Shown one piece after another: positions 26,167-34,325 of a DNA stretch of 64,000 nt. This stretch comes from Ectothiorhodospiraceae bacterium BW-2 (GTDB lineage: Bacteria; Pseudomonadota; Gammaproteobacteria; Thiohalomonadales; Thiohalomonadaceae): contig CP032507.1 of assembly GCA_008375315.1 (NCBI GenBank), positions 2,221,001 to 2,285,000 on the forward strand. Reading direction: 5' to 3'. The translations under genes were made by a program, and so were the position numbers. The notes beneath the pieces were generated by a model. It searched no databases, had not been told where the DNA came from, and was given only the letters and a program-made list of their open reading frames with translations. Position 1 is the stretch's first letter. Every line of letters begins with the position of its first letter.

Positions 26167-26560
26167 ATGCTCGGAAAATCGAAAATCAATTTAGCCGGAG
26201 TTGCGGCTCATATTATCCAACTCGGCAATAACCGCCAAAACTACCGCATTCGGGATCGATACGGTAAAGATGTCGTGAGTTTAACGGTACTGAGTGATAG
26301 CTCCCCGGCTTTTAAACCGGATCGATTTCAATTCTCATTAGCCGGGTGTGAAATCGACTTCCGCTTTCCGGTGGTTAAACTACTCGATTGGCGCGAGCGG
26401 CTGTAATGAGCTGTTAAACAGCGCTAACCCCTTTGCCCTGCTTGTCGCGGCACAGCTTCAGGTCAAACTAATCCCCGATCCGACACAGCGGCTAAATGTG
26501 AAAAACCAACTGAATACCGGAGAGATAGTGGCTGGTATGGATTTCTACGCGGAGCAGTGA
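26167..26560 (+). pseudogene. Chimera of RAYT N-terminus and Rpn/YhgA-like 3' half
   Basis: The frame starts KSKINLAGVAAHIIQLGNNRQ, a RAYT N-terminus, and after about 23 codons continues as YRIRDRYGKDVVSLTVLSD, GCEIDFRFPVVKLLDW, the C-terminal half of an Rpn/YhgA-like protein. A one-base slip at the ERL stop (26404) is needed to continue with NELLNSANPFALLVAAQLQ. The junction suggests a deletion fused two relics. Not expected to be functional. Confidence 0.7.
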
Positions 26561-26563
26561 GAA

Positions 26564-26598
26564 ACTGCCCACTGCCCACTGCCCACTGCCCACTGCCC
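26564..26598 (+). repeat. Five tandem copies of ACTGCCC
   Basis: Perfect 7-base unit repeated five times just after the Rpn/YhgA-like relic, in non-coding sequence. Such short arrays change length by slippage and may mark strains. Confidence 0.95.
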
Positions 26599-26678
26599 AG
26601 CAGTGCAAACCCAAAATCAGTCAAAGTGATCGGTGCTTATCGCTACGAATTTTATGCAACAACCACTGGAATAGACCC

Positions 26679-26948
26679 ATGCCTACGATTAGTATGTTCT
26701 ACGGTATCATTATTCGTATGATGTTTATGGATACGCAACAACACAATTTGCCGCATATTCATGTTGAATATCAGGATGATAGTGCAGTCATTGCAATACC
26801 CGATGGCGAGCTGATTGAAGGATATCTACCCTCCAAAAAGCTGAAACTGGTTCAGGCGTGGATTACCATTCATGAAGAGGAGTTAATGGCCGATTGGGCT
26901 TTGGCGGTTAACGGTGAACCCATCTTTAAAATTGAGCCACTACGCTAG
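26679..26948 (+). CDS. DUF4160 protein (TA-like pair)
   Basis: 89 residues. MPTISMFYGIIIRMMFMDTQ and HNLPHIHVEYQD are the hallmarks of DUF4160, with conserved His residues, followed by KLVQAWITIHEEELMADW. DUF4160 genes usually precede a DUF2442 gene, as here 10 bases downstream. The pair behaves like a TA locus in its distribution; the activity is not established to my knowledge. Confidence 0.92.
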   Translation: MPTISMFYGIIIRMMFMDTQQHNLPHIHVEYQDDSAVIAIPDGELIEGYLPSKKLKLVQAWITIHEEELMADWALAVNGEPIFKIEPLR

Positions 26949-26958
26949 GTATGTCATC

Positions 26959-27213
26959 ATGATTCGGGTGATTTCCGCCACTGCTATAGCTGATTTCAGA
27001 CTCCATCTCACTTTTAATAATGGTGAGCAACGCGAATTTGATATGCGCCCCTATCTTGACTATCCTGTGTTTGAACCATTGAAAAATCCTGGCTTTTTTG
27101 CGTTGGCAAAAGTTGATTACGGCACCGTTACCTGGCCGGGAGAAATCGATATTGCTCCGGAGACGCTATTTTATAAAGGTATTAGCTCGGTTGGTCGTGC
27201 ATTATTACGGTGA
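26959..27213 (+). CDS. DUF2442 protein (TA-like pair)
   Basis: 84 residues from ATG 26959. FRLHLTFNNGEQREFDMRPY, then FALAKVDYGTVTWPGEIDIA is the DUF2442 pattern. The expected C-terminus is replaced: after PETLFYKGISSVGRALL the frame ends in the 36-bp repeat at 27203, so the last residues may not be native. Confidence 0.88.
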   Translation: MIRVISATAIADFRLHLTFNNGEQREFDMRPYLDYPVFEPLKNPGFFALAKVDYGTVTWPGEIDIAPETLFYKGISSVGRALLR

Positions 27214-27238
27214 CGGTTTACTAAATACACTAATAATG
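27203..27238 (+). repeat. 36-bp repeat TATTACGGTGAC...TAATAATG
   Basis: The same sequence with one change is found at 19606-19629 continuing at 25140-25151, where the IS1634-type element has split it. Both copies truncate a preceding gene. It may be the end of an unidentified mobile element. Confidence 0.8.
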
Positions 27239-27286
27239 TCGTGGACCTTGTTCATCGTTCCGTCAGGCTTGCGGTTTCTATGATTT

Positions 27287-27329
27287 CCCCCCTCCAACCT
27301 CCCCCAGCTGGGGAGGGTTGGGGGGGAGG
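27287..27329 (+). repeat. REP-like GC-rich palindrome
   Basis: CCCCCCTCCAACCT...GGGAGGGTTGGGGGGG forms an imperfect hairpin about the centre CAGCTG. It resembles the CTCCC/GGGAG palindromes scattered in many gammaproteobacteria. The rest of 27214-27460 shows no gene. Confidence 0.7.
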
Positions 27330-27460
27330 CAAAAATGGCGCTAGAGCAGGGAGTAACGGTATTACAGCGGCGTGGCGAGCTTATCGAAACTATTGCTGCT
27401 TAGCCGTTATCTCTCTTAAAGCGATTGATAAGTTGTTAGTGACTTTTTTAGGGTTTGGTT

Positions 27461-27688
27461 ATGATAAATTATTCTGGATATATAACAGTAGAATCAGGTA
27501 AACGGTCGGGCAAGCCATGTATTCGAGGCTTAAGAATAACAGTAAATGATGTGCTAAACATGCTTGCTGATGGAATGTCTTATGATGAAATTATTGACGA
27601 TTTTCCACAGCTAACAAAAGAAGATATTCTTGCTTGTTTAGCTTTTTTGGCGGATAGAGAAAACTCACTTGCCAGAATTGTCATATGA
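27461..27688 (+). CDS. DUF433 antitoxin
   Basis: 75 residues from ATG 27461. GYITVESGKRSGKPCIRGLR is the DUF433 signature, followed by a small helix-turn-helix (TVNDVLNMLADGMSYDEIID). Its end overlaps the DUF5615 gene by 4 bases. DUF433/DUF5615 pairs are treated as VapBC-like TA modules, with this protein as antitoxin. Confidence 0.93.
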   Translation: MINYSGYITVESGKRSGKPCIRGLRITVNDVLNMLADGMSYDEIIDDFPQLTKEDILACLAFLADRENSLARIVI

Positions 27689-28017
27689 AGCTTTTGTTCG
27701 ATAATAACTTGTCTCCAAAATTACTTAACTATTTAGGTGACATTTTTCCAGACGCTAACCATGTTATGTTTGAAAATCTTGATGATAAGGATGATGAAAT
27801 GGTGTGGGAATATGCAAAAGCCCATAATTATACCATAGTGAGCAAGGATTCTGACTTTAAGGATATCCGTTTACTGAAAGGGTTTCCTCCTAAAGTAATA
27901 TGGATAAGAACAGGTAATTGTAAAGTTAAGTCGCTTGAGAAAATTATACGGAATAATTTTATTCTTATTTCTGAGCTGCACAATAATTCGAAAATAGGCA
28001 TGATCGAGATTGGTTAA
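27685..28017 (+). CDS. DUF5615 PIN-like toxin
   Basis: 110 residues. KLLFDNNLSPKLLNYLGDIF has the first acidic residue, FENLDDKDDEMVWEYAKAHN the central ones, and IVSKDSDFKDI the last, in keeping with a PIN-like (Mut7-C related) nuclease fold. Coupled to the DUF433 gene. AT-richer than its neighbours. Confidence 0.93.
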   Translation: MKLLFDNNLSPKLLNYLGDIFPDANHVMFENLDDKDDEMVWEYAKAHNYTIVSKDSDFKDIRLLKGFPPKVIWIRTGNCKVKSLEKIIRNNFILISELHNNSKIGMIEIG

Positions 28018-28155
28018 AATTTAAAGGGCATCCAGTGCGCCGAGATAAATCGGTGAGAAATTGGCGGTCATGCCGACTGTTGTTGAAAGGCCGTTGCATC
28101 TCGATTGCATCCGTTCAACGAAAGCGTCGTCATTGAGGTAAATTTGACTCCCTGT

Positions 28156-28177
28156 CGGGTTACGCTACGCTAACCCG
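28156..28177 (+). repeat. Palindrome CGGGTTA-N8-TAACCCG
   Basis: Perfect 7-bp inverted repeat around CGCTACGC. A half copy (GGCTACGCTAACCCGAC) is at about 56853, at the end of the flippase gene. The surrounding gap 28018-28338 shows no gene; a weak match to the 8770-8810 region (CAGCGCA...ACAAT) is also present. Confidence 0.7.
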
Positions 28178-28338
28178 ATGTGACTTTGCCCAACCGCTTT
28201 TAACTCTCTTGCCCCGATTCAGGCCCCGACACTGTCGCAGCGCACTTACAATCGTGATAGCAGCGAGCTGTAACCGTTTTCTCCGATCCTCCGATTGGGT
28301 CAGTAATATAGTGCGTAACTATTTGTGATATAAAGACA

Positions 28339-29418
28339 TTGAAACTTACCCTCGATTCGACCATCTTCACCCTGCAGCGAGCAGGTGGGATCTCAACCTA
28401 CTGGTACGAGCTGTTAAAACGGCTGGATAGCGAAACCACGCCCTTTATCCATTTTCAGCAGCCGAACAGTAACATTCTCGCGCCCCTGCTTAACCATGCT
28501 ATAAGGCACGAGAGATCACTCCTGCCCGGTTTACTACTGCGCTATCTCCCCTTTAAAACAACTTTAACCACGCCGACACTATTCCATAGCAGTTACTATC
28601 GCTACAGTCGCCAAAAAGGGGTAGCAAATATTACTACCGTACACGACTTTACCTATGAATATTTTAATCACGGGTTAAAAAAGCAGATCCACTCCTGGCA
28701 GAAATCTCAGGCAGTACGCCACTCTGCCGGCGTGATCTGTGTCTCGGAGAATACCCGGCGTGATCTGCTTCAATTCTATCCCGATATTGATCCGAACCGG
28801 GTTAGTGTGATTCATAACGGCGTGAGTGAGGAGTTCTATCCCCTACCACCGGAACAGCCACCTTCCGCACAACTCTCAGAACGACCGACTGAACCGTTCC
28901 TGCTTTTCGTCGGTGATCGCAGTGGTTACAAAAATTTTCCGGTAGCGCTTGAACTACTGCATCAATTTCGTAACTTATCACTGGTGGTTGTGGGCGGACG
29001 GGAGTGGACATTGTCAGAACTACAGGCGATTACTCCACTTCAGGAGCGGGTCGTGCGCTTTAGCGGTTTGGGAATGGCCGATTTAAACTGGCTCTATAAC
29101 CGGGCTTTTGCACTAATCTACCCCTCACTGTACGAAGGGTTTGGTATCCCCGTGCTGGAAGCGATGCGTGCCGGTTGCCCAGTGGTGGCGTTTAACGGCT
29201 CCTCTATTCCCGAAGTGGCAGGAGAGGCCGGATTACTAGTCGATGAGGCAACGGCCGAAGCGTTTAGTGCCAAAATCGTGTTACTGCATCACACTGATAC
29301 CCGCCGGCAGCAGATTGAGGCTGGTCTACGGCAGGCAGCTAAATTCTCCTGGGATCACTGTTTTAACCAGACTCACGCATTCTATCGTGAGATTTGGCAA
29401 CAACAGTTCGGAGGGTAG
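28339..29418 (+). CDS. Glycosyltransferase family 4 (GT-B)
   Basis: 359 residues starting at TTG 28339. KLTLDSTIFTLQRAGGISTY is the N-terminal acceptor loop; the second Rossmann half contains FVGDRSGYKNF and the donor-binding YPSLYEGFGIPVLEAMRAGC with the conserved E-x7-E pattern (about residues 274-282). It would transfer a sugar from a nucleotide donor in the cytoplasm. First gene of a four-gene run of glycan genes with tight spacing. Donor unknown; GDP-mannose or GDP-fucose are possible from context. Confidence 0.9.
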   Translation: MKLTLDSTIFTLQRAGGISTYWYELLKRLDSETTPFIHFQQPNSNILAPLLNHAIRHERSLLPGLLLRYLPFKTTLTTPTLFHSSYYRYSRQKGVANITTVHDFTYEYFNHGLKKQIHSWQKSQAVRHSAGVICVSENTRRDLLQFYPDIDPNRVSVIHNGVSEEFYPLPPEQPPSAQLSERPTEPFLLFVGDRSGYKNFPVALELLHQFRNLSLVVVGGREWTLSELQAITPLQERVVRFSGLGMADLNWLYNRAFALIYPSLYEGFGIPVLEAMRAGCPVVAFNGSSIPEVAGEAGLLVDEATAEAFSAKIVLLHHTDTRRQQIEAGLRQAAKFSWDHCFNQTHAFYREIWQQQFGG

Positions 29419-29422
29419 CCGC

Positions 29423-30388
29423 ATGAAGATCGTCATTACCGGCGGTTCCGGTTTTATGGGCACCAATTTAACCGCTTTCTTTACCCAGCAGGGTGAAGCC
29501 GTGTTAAATCTCGATATTGCTGCGCCAAGAGACGGAACGCAGCGAGCCTACTGGCAACAGTGTGACATCTGTGAGCCGCGACAGCTAGAGCAGAGTCTGA
29601 CTGAATTTAATCCCGACTACCTTATCCATCTGGCCGCGTGTACTGATCTGAATGAGCAGGCTGGTATGGGCTACTACCGGGCAAATATTGAAGGCGTTGA
29701 AGCGCTGGTTAACTGCTGTAGCCGGTTAACTAACCTGAAGCGGGTGATTTTTGCCACTTCAATGCTGGTGAACCGGGTCGGTTATATTCCGGAATCAGAA
29801 AATGACTATAACCCGACCACCAACTATGGTCGTAGCAAGGTTTTGAGCGAGCAGATTATTCAGCATCACAGTGCGACTTTACCCCCCTACTGCACTATCC
29901 GCCCGACCTCCATTTGGGGCGAATGGTTTGGTGAGCCCTATCGCTACTTTTTCGATTTTGTCCTCTCAGGCCGCTTTTTTCATCCGGGGGATCGCGCCTG
30001 TACGAAAACCTACGGCTATATTGGCAACAGTATCTACCAAATCAACCAACTACTACATGCGCCCGTTGAACAGATTGATCGCCAACTCTTCTATCTGGGG
30101 GATCGACCGCCGATTCCGATTTCAGAGTGGGCGGATGAGATTGCCGCGATTGCCAAAGTGCATCAACCGATTAAGCTACCCTTTGTGCTGTTTCAGGGAT
30201 TAGCTAAAATAGGTGATGGCTTGCACCGGCTGAAGCTACCGTTTCCGATGAGCTCTTTTCGTTTAACCAATATGACAACCGATAATATCTTACCGCTTGA
30301 TAATACTTACCGCGTCTGTGGTGAACCGCCCTATTCACGCCGGGAGGGGGTTGAGCGCACCCTGCAGTGGTTAAGACGGCATGGTTAA
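29423..30388 (+). CDS. NAD-dependent epimerase/dehydratase
   Basis: 321 residues from ATG 29423. TGGSGFMGTNL is the nucleotide-binding loop, HLAACTDLNE the second conserved block, FATSMLVN the Ser/Thr position and YGRSKVLSEQ the YxxxK pair. It belongs to the extended SDR sugar-nucleotide enzymes, but the substrate is not evident. It starts 4 bases after the glycosyltransferase stop and overlaps the next gene by 8 bases. Confidence 0.87.
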   Translation: MKIVITGGSGFMGTNLTAFFTQQGEAVLNLDIAAPRDGTQRAYWQQCDICEPRQLEQSLTEFNPDYLIHLAACTDLNEQAGMGYYRANIEGVEALVNCCSRLTNLKRVIFATSMLVNRVGYIPESENDYNPTTNYGRSKVLSEQIIQHHSATLPPYCTIRPTSIWGEWFGEPYRYFFDFVLSGRFFHPGDRACTKTYGYIGNSIYQINQLLHAPVEQIDRQLFYLGDRPPIPISEWADEIAAIAKVHQPIKLPFVLFQGLAKIGDGLHRLKLPFPMSSFRLTNMTTDNILPLDNTYRVCGEPPYSRREGVERTLQWLRRHG

Positions 30389-31136
30389 TCGTACGCCTAA
30401 AGTTTCAATTATTACCGCAGTCTATAACCGCAGGGAGACAATTGGTGATGCGGTTAACTCACTTCGCCGGCAGGACTACCCTGATTGGGAGCAGATTATT
30501 ATTGATGGCGCGTCGACTGATGGTACTTTGCAGCGGCTAGAGTCGGTTGCTGACAGCCGTACCCGAATTGTCAGTGAGCCGGATCAAGGGATTTATGATG
30601 CGTTAAATAAGGGCTTAAAACGGGCAGATGGTGAGATTATCGGCCTGCTCCACTCCGATGATATGTTTGCTGATAGTGGCGTTATCAGTCGGGTAGTACA
30701 GTGTTTTTTAACTCAGGCTGTTGACGGGGTCTATGGCGATCTCGACTATGTAGCTAAATCTGATCCGAACCGCATTATCCGCCGCTGGCGTAGTGGTGAG
30801 TACCAGCAAAAACGGCTTAAGCGCGGCTGGATGCCACCCCATCCGACCCTATTTTTACGCCGGCAGGTGATTGAACAGTGGGGGGGCTATAACACTGACT
30901 ACCGTATCGCCGCCGATTATGAAGCGATGCTACGCTATCTGGTGCAGGGGCAGATTTCGCTCGCTTACCTGCCGCAGGTGTTGGTTAAAATGCGCTTAGG
31001 CGGTGAGAGCAACCGCTCACTAGAGCGTATCTGGCGCAAATCGTCAGAAGATTACCGCGCACTGCAGACGCATCAAGTCGGTGGTGTGGGGACGCTGCTG
31101 TTAAAAAATTTCTCCAAGTTAGGGCAGTTTTTTTAG
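30381..31136 (+). CDS. Glycosyltransferase family 2, WcaE-like
   Basis: 251 residues. KVSIITAVYNRRETIGDAVN, IIDGASTDGTLQRLE, SEPDQGIYDALNKGLKRADG and LLHSDDMF are the WcaE-type motifs, with the DD metal site. WMPPHPTLFLRR follows as in family members. Overlaps the epimerase gene; followed after 4 bases by another GT2. Confidence 0.92.
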   Translation: MVNRTPKVSIITAVYNRRETIGDAVNSLRRQDYPDWEQIIIDGASTDGTLQRLESVADSRTRIVSEPDQGIYDALNKGLKRADGEIIGLLHSDDMFADSGVISRVVQCFLTQAVDGVYGDLDYVAKSDPNRIIRRWRSGEYQQKRLKRGWMPPHPTLFLRRQVIEQWGGYNTDYRIAADYEAMLRYLVQGQISLAYLPQVLVKMRLGGESNRSLERIWRKSSEDYRALQTHQVGGVGTLLLKNFSKLGQFF

Positions 31137-31140
31137 CACA

Positions 31141-32043
31141 ATGGCACAGCAACAGTCGCTAGCGGCCAAGGTGGTTGCTATCGTGGTGCTCTATTACCCT
31201 AAACGGCAGGAGCTGGAGCCACTGCTACAACAGCTGCAACAGCAGTGTGCTCAAATTGTTATCGCTAATAACACCCCTGAACCGTTTATTACCGAAGAGT
31301 GGTTACCTGAACCGTGTGTGCCGGTTAAGTGTTTTAATTTTGGTGAGAACATCGGTATTGCCAAAGCACAATCGATCGGCATGGCGTGGGCGTTTGATAA
31401 CGCTGCGGCCGATTTTGTGCTGCTGATGGATCAGGATAGTTCGATTCAAACCGATATGGTGCAGCGCCTGTTGCACAGCTATGGATGGCTGACAGAGCGC
31501 TCAATTAAAGTGGGCGTCATAGGACCGCAGCCGGTTGATCGCGATAGCGGTAAAGAGCTTTCGCTGCGTTTAAGCCGGCGTAAACGGATAGGCAATAGTG
31601 CACTTTTTCTGCTCAGAGAGATTATCTCATCCGGAATGCTAATACCTAAAGCAACCTATCAAAATAGTCCGGCGATGCGCGATGAATTTTTTATCGATTT
31701 TGTCGATTTTGAGTATTGTTGGCGTTTGCAGGATGCCGGCTTTAGCGTCGTTAAAGACACCAGTGTACTATTAGAGCACAAAATCGGACAGGGACGAACA
31801 CGGATGTTAGGCTTGTTCATCTTTGATCTGTCAGAACCGATTAGGCACTATTATCAATTCAGAAATTTGATCTATCTCTGTTTTAAGGACGGGCGCTTTA
31901 ACTATACGATACTATTTTTAATTAAATTATTGATACGCCAGCTGTTTATTATCATTGGGGCAGCAGAATCGGGAGCAAGGTGGACCTTTATGAAAAGAGG
32001 GATTAAAGATGCCATGAAAGGTTCCTTAGGTAAGTATCGCTGA
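31141..32043 (+). CDS. Glycosyltransferase family 2, rhamnosyltransferase-like
   Basis: 300 residues. VVAIVVLYYPKRQELEPLLQ, NFGENIGIAKAQSIGM and VLLMDQDSS match the rhamnosyltransferase (RfbF/Cps) subgroup, and FIDFVDFEYCWRLQDAGF carries the ED-like acid region. Its hydrophobic C-terminus (ILFLIKLLIRQLFIIIGA) may associate with the membrane. Last gene of this glycan run. Confidence 0.9.
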   Translation: MAQQQSLAAKVVAIVVLYYPKRQELEPLLQQLQQQCAQIVIANNTPEPFITEEWLPEPCVPVKCFNFGENIGIAKAQSIGMAWAFDNAAADFVLLMDQDSSIQTDMVQRLLHSYGWLTERSIKVGVIGPQPVDRDSGKELSLRLSRRKRIGNSALFLLREIISSGMLIPKATYQNSPAMRDEFFIDFVDFEYCWRLQDAGFSVVKDTSVLLEHKIGQGRTRMLGLFIFDLSEPIRHYYQFRNLIYLCFKDGRFNYTILFLIKLLIRQLFIIIGAAESGARWTFMKRGIKDAMKGSLGKYR

Positions 32044-32066
32044 ATCAATACAGAGGAGCAGCAGCT

Positions 32067-32618
32067 ATGGTACTCGCACAGCGACAAGATTTGCCCTGTT
32101 ATCGGGTGAGCGATTATGAGCAGTGGCAGGGAGATTGGGAGTTAATTGATGGTATTCCCTATGCCATGAGTCCGGCGCCCAATATTGCCCATCAATTAAT
32201 TAGTGCCAATATTCACGGGCAGTTATTTCAGCGATTAGCGCACTGCTGCCATTGTAAACCGCTGTTACCGGTTGATTGGAAAATTGATGACGAAACGGTG
32301 GTTCAGCCCGATAATTTAGTCGTCTGTGGTAAGGTATCGGGACAGTACCTGACCAAAACGCCGGTAATCATATTTGAGATTCTCTCAAAATCGACTGCGC
32401 GTAAAGATCAGAGGCTTAAATTTGAGCTCTATCAGCAAGAGGGGGTGAGTTACTATATTATGGTTAACCCCGAAAGCGGCATTGCTAAACTATTCCGGCG
32501 TAATCGTGACGGCTGGCTGATTAAAGAGGGCGATTTCAGCCACGAAACTTATCCATTTAAACTACCGCAAGGGTGTGATTTTGAGTTTAATTTTGCTGCA
32601 ATCTGGCCGGAGTCGTAA
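32067..32618 (+). CDS. Uma2-family (DUF820) nuclease-fold protein
   Basis: 183 residues. YRVSDYEQWQGDWELIDGIP, VVQPDNLVVCG and PVIIFEILSKSTARKDQRLK are the DUF820 blocks; the Asp and Glu-x-Leu line up with a PD-(D/E)XK core. The family is abundant in cyanobacteria and in some gammaproteobacteria; its function is unproven. Its stop overlaps gspE by one base, so it could be co-transcribed with the secretion operon by accident of insertion. Confidence 0.88.
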   Translation: MVLAQRQDLPCYRVSDYEQWQGDWELIDGIPYAMSPAPNIAHQLISANIHGQLFQRLAHCCHCKPLLPVDWKIDDETVVQPDNLVVCGKVSGQYLTKTPVIIFEILSKSTARKDQRLKFELYQQEGVSYYIMVNPESGIAKLFRRNRDGWLIKEGDFSHETYPFKLPQGCDFEFNFAAIWPES

Positions 32619-34324
32619 TGACCGTCGAGAGTAACGACTCATCGCAAAACAGTTTTACCACCCTGCGGTTAGGTGAAATTTTATTACAGCGCCAGCGTGT
32701 GACTGAGGCGGAAATTGAACGCGCCCTGACACTGCAACAGAGCATCGGCGGGCGTATTGGTAGCCTGTTAATGCGGATTGGGGCGCTATCCGAAGAGAAC
32801 CTGCTCGAAGCGCTCGCGCTACAGCTACAGATGCCGCTGCTCAACAGTAGCGACCTGCCTGACGATTATGAGTCACTGCTACAGACCCTGGAGCAGAGCG
32901 GAATTATGCTCGACTGGTGGCTGGATCAGGAGGCGCTAATCTGGCTGACTGAATCACAGACCCTGCGCTGTAGCGCTAAGGAGATTCTCGATACCACTCT
33001 GCATGAGGTAGTCGAACGCATCGCCCGGGAGCAGTTTAACCAGGCCCGGATAGAGTGGTGTCTGCTGCGTAGCCATGAGTTAGAGTATCTGCTTAACCGG
33101 CTGGCGCGTCTGGCTGAAGATGGTGATGCGCTTGGCGGCAGCTCATTAAGAGAGCTGGCGGAAGAGGCGCCGGTCATCGAATTTGTCAATAATTTAATGG
33201 CGCAGGCGGTGGATCAACGCGCCTCCGATATTCATATTGAGCCGGAGAAGCTACAGGTACAGATTCGGTTTCGGGTCGATGGTGTACTCTACCGCCGGCT
33301 GACCCTGCCGCCGGAGCGGTTTCGGGCGATTGCTTCACGAATTAAACTGGTCTCAGGTATGGATATTGCCGAACAGCGTCTGCCGCAGGATGGGCGGTTA
33401 GAGACCCGTGTCGGCGGCGAAGAGATCGATATTCGCGTCTCGGCACTGCCCGGTGTCTATGGCGAGTCACTGGTACTGCGGCTGTTACCGAAAGAGAAAC
33501 AGCGCTTTAGTCTCGATACTTTAGGCCTTTCGGCCGAGGGAGTGAGTCATCTTAGCCAACTGGCGCATGAGCCGCACGGTATTGTGCTGGTGACCGGTCC
33601 GACCGGTTCGGGTAAATCGACCACGCTCTACTCACTCTTAGAGGCGACTAACCGCGGCGATCGTAAAATTATTACCGTAGAAGATCCGGTTGAGTACCGT
33701 CTGCCCGGCATTACCCAAATTCAGACCCAAGAGGAGATCGGCCTTAGCTTTGCCGCTACCCTGCGTTCGATTTTAAGACAAGACCCCGATGTAGTGATGA
33801 TTGGTGAGATTCGTGATCGCGAAACGGCAGAAATTGCGATTCAGGCCTCACTCACCGGCCACTTAGTGCTATCAACGCTACACACTAACGATGCAGTGAG
33901 TGCCTTTACCCGTTTAATCGACATGGGGGTAGAGCCGTTTTTAGTCGCCACCCCGGTTCGGTCGGTGATTGCGCAAAGATTGGTACGGCGGCTCTGTAGT
34001 GAGTGTGCCGAAGCGGCAGAACCTCTCGATGAAGTGGTAGCGCAGATTGCGCCGTGGCTGAATCAGTTACCTCAGCTCAAATGGCGTCAGGCCAACGGCT
34101 GTGGCCACTGCCACGGTACCGGCTATCGCGGACGGATCGGGATCCATGAGCGGGTTAATGTGACCCACGAAATGCAGCATCTGATTCTGCAGGGAGCGAC
34201 CCCGACAGCGATGCAGGCGCTGGCAATAGAGCAGGGGAGTCTGACACTGCGCCAAGATGGGCTGCTGAAAGCGGCACAGGGGATTACCTCGGTTGAAGAG
34301 GTACTGCGGGTGACCGGAGTTTAA
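32618..34324 (+). CDS. gspE: Type II secretion ATPase GspE
   Basis: 568 residues. It has an N-terminal GSPII_E_N domain (TLRLGEILLQRQRVTEAEIE), then the ATPase: GPTGSGKSTTLYSLLE is Walker A (about residue 327), PDVVMIGEIRD is Walker B (about 391), and HLVLSTLHTNDA the His box. The zinc motif is CSEC and CGHCHGTGYRGRIG. It powers pseudopilus assembly at the inner membrane through GspL and GspF. First gene of an uninterrupted eleven-gene operon. Confidence 0.97.
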   Translation: MTVESNDSSQNSFTTLRLGEILLQRQRVTEAEIERALTLQQSIGGRIGSLLMRIGALSEENLLEALALQLQMPLLNSSDLPDDYESLLQTLEQSGIMLDWWLDQEALIWLTESQTLRCSAKEILDTTLHEVVERIAREQFNQARIEWCLLRSHELEYLLNRLARLAEDGDALGGSSLRELAEEAPVIEFVNNLMAQAVDQRASDIHIEPEKLQVQIRFRVDGVLYRRLTLPPERFRAIASRIKLVSGMDIAEQRLPQDGRLETRVGGEEIDIRVSALPGVYGESLVLRLLPKEKQRFSLDTLGLSAEGVSHLSQLAHEPHGIVLVTGPTGSGKSTTLYSLLEATNRGDRKIITVEDPVEYRLPGITQIQTQEEIGLSFAATLRSILRQDPDVVMIGEIRDRETAEIAIQASLTGHLVLSTLHTNDAVSAFTRLIDMGVEPFLVATPVRSVIAQRLVRRLCSECAEAAEPLDEVVAQIAPWLNQLPQLKWRQANGCGHCHGTGYRGRIGIHERVNVTHEMQHLILQGATPTAMQALAIEQGSLTLRQDGLLKAAQGITSVEEVLRVTGV

Positions 34325-34325
34325 G

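Noticed and set aside
26564-26598. Short direct repeats as a CRISPR array
   Set aside because: The units are contiguous heptamers without spacers, and there are no cas genes in the window.
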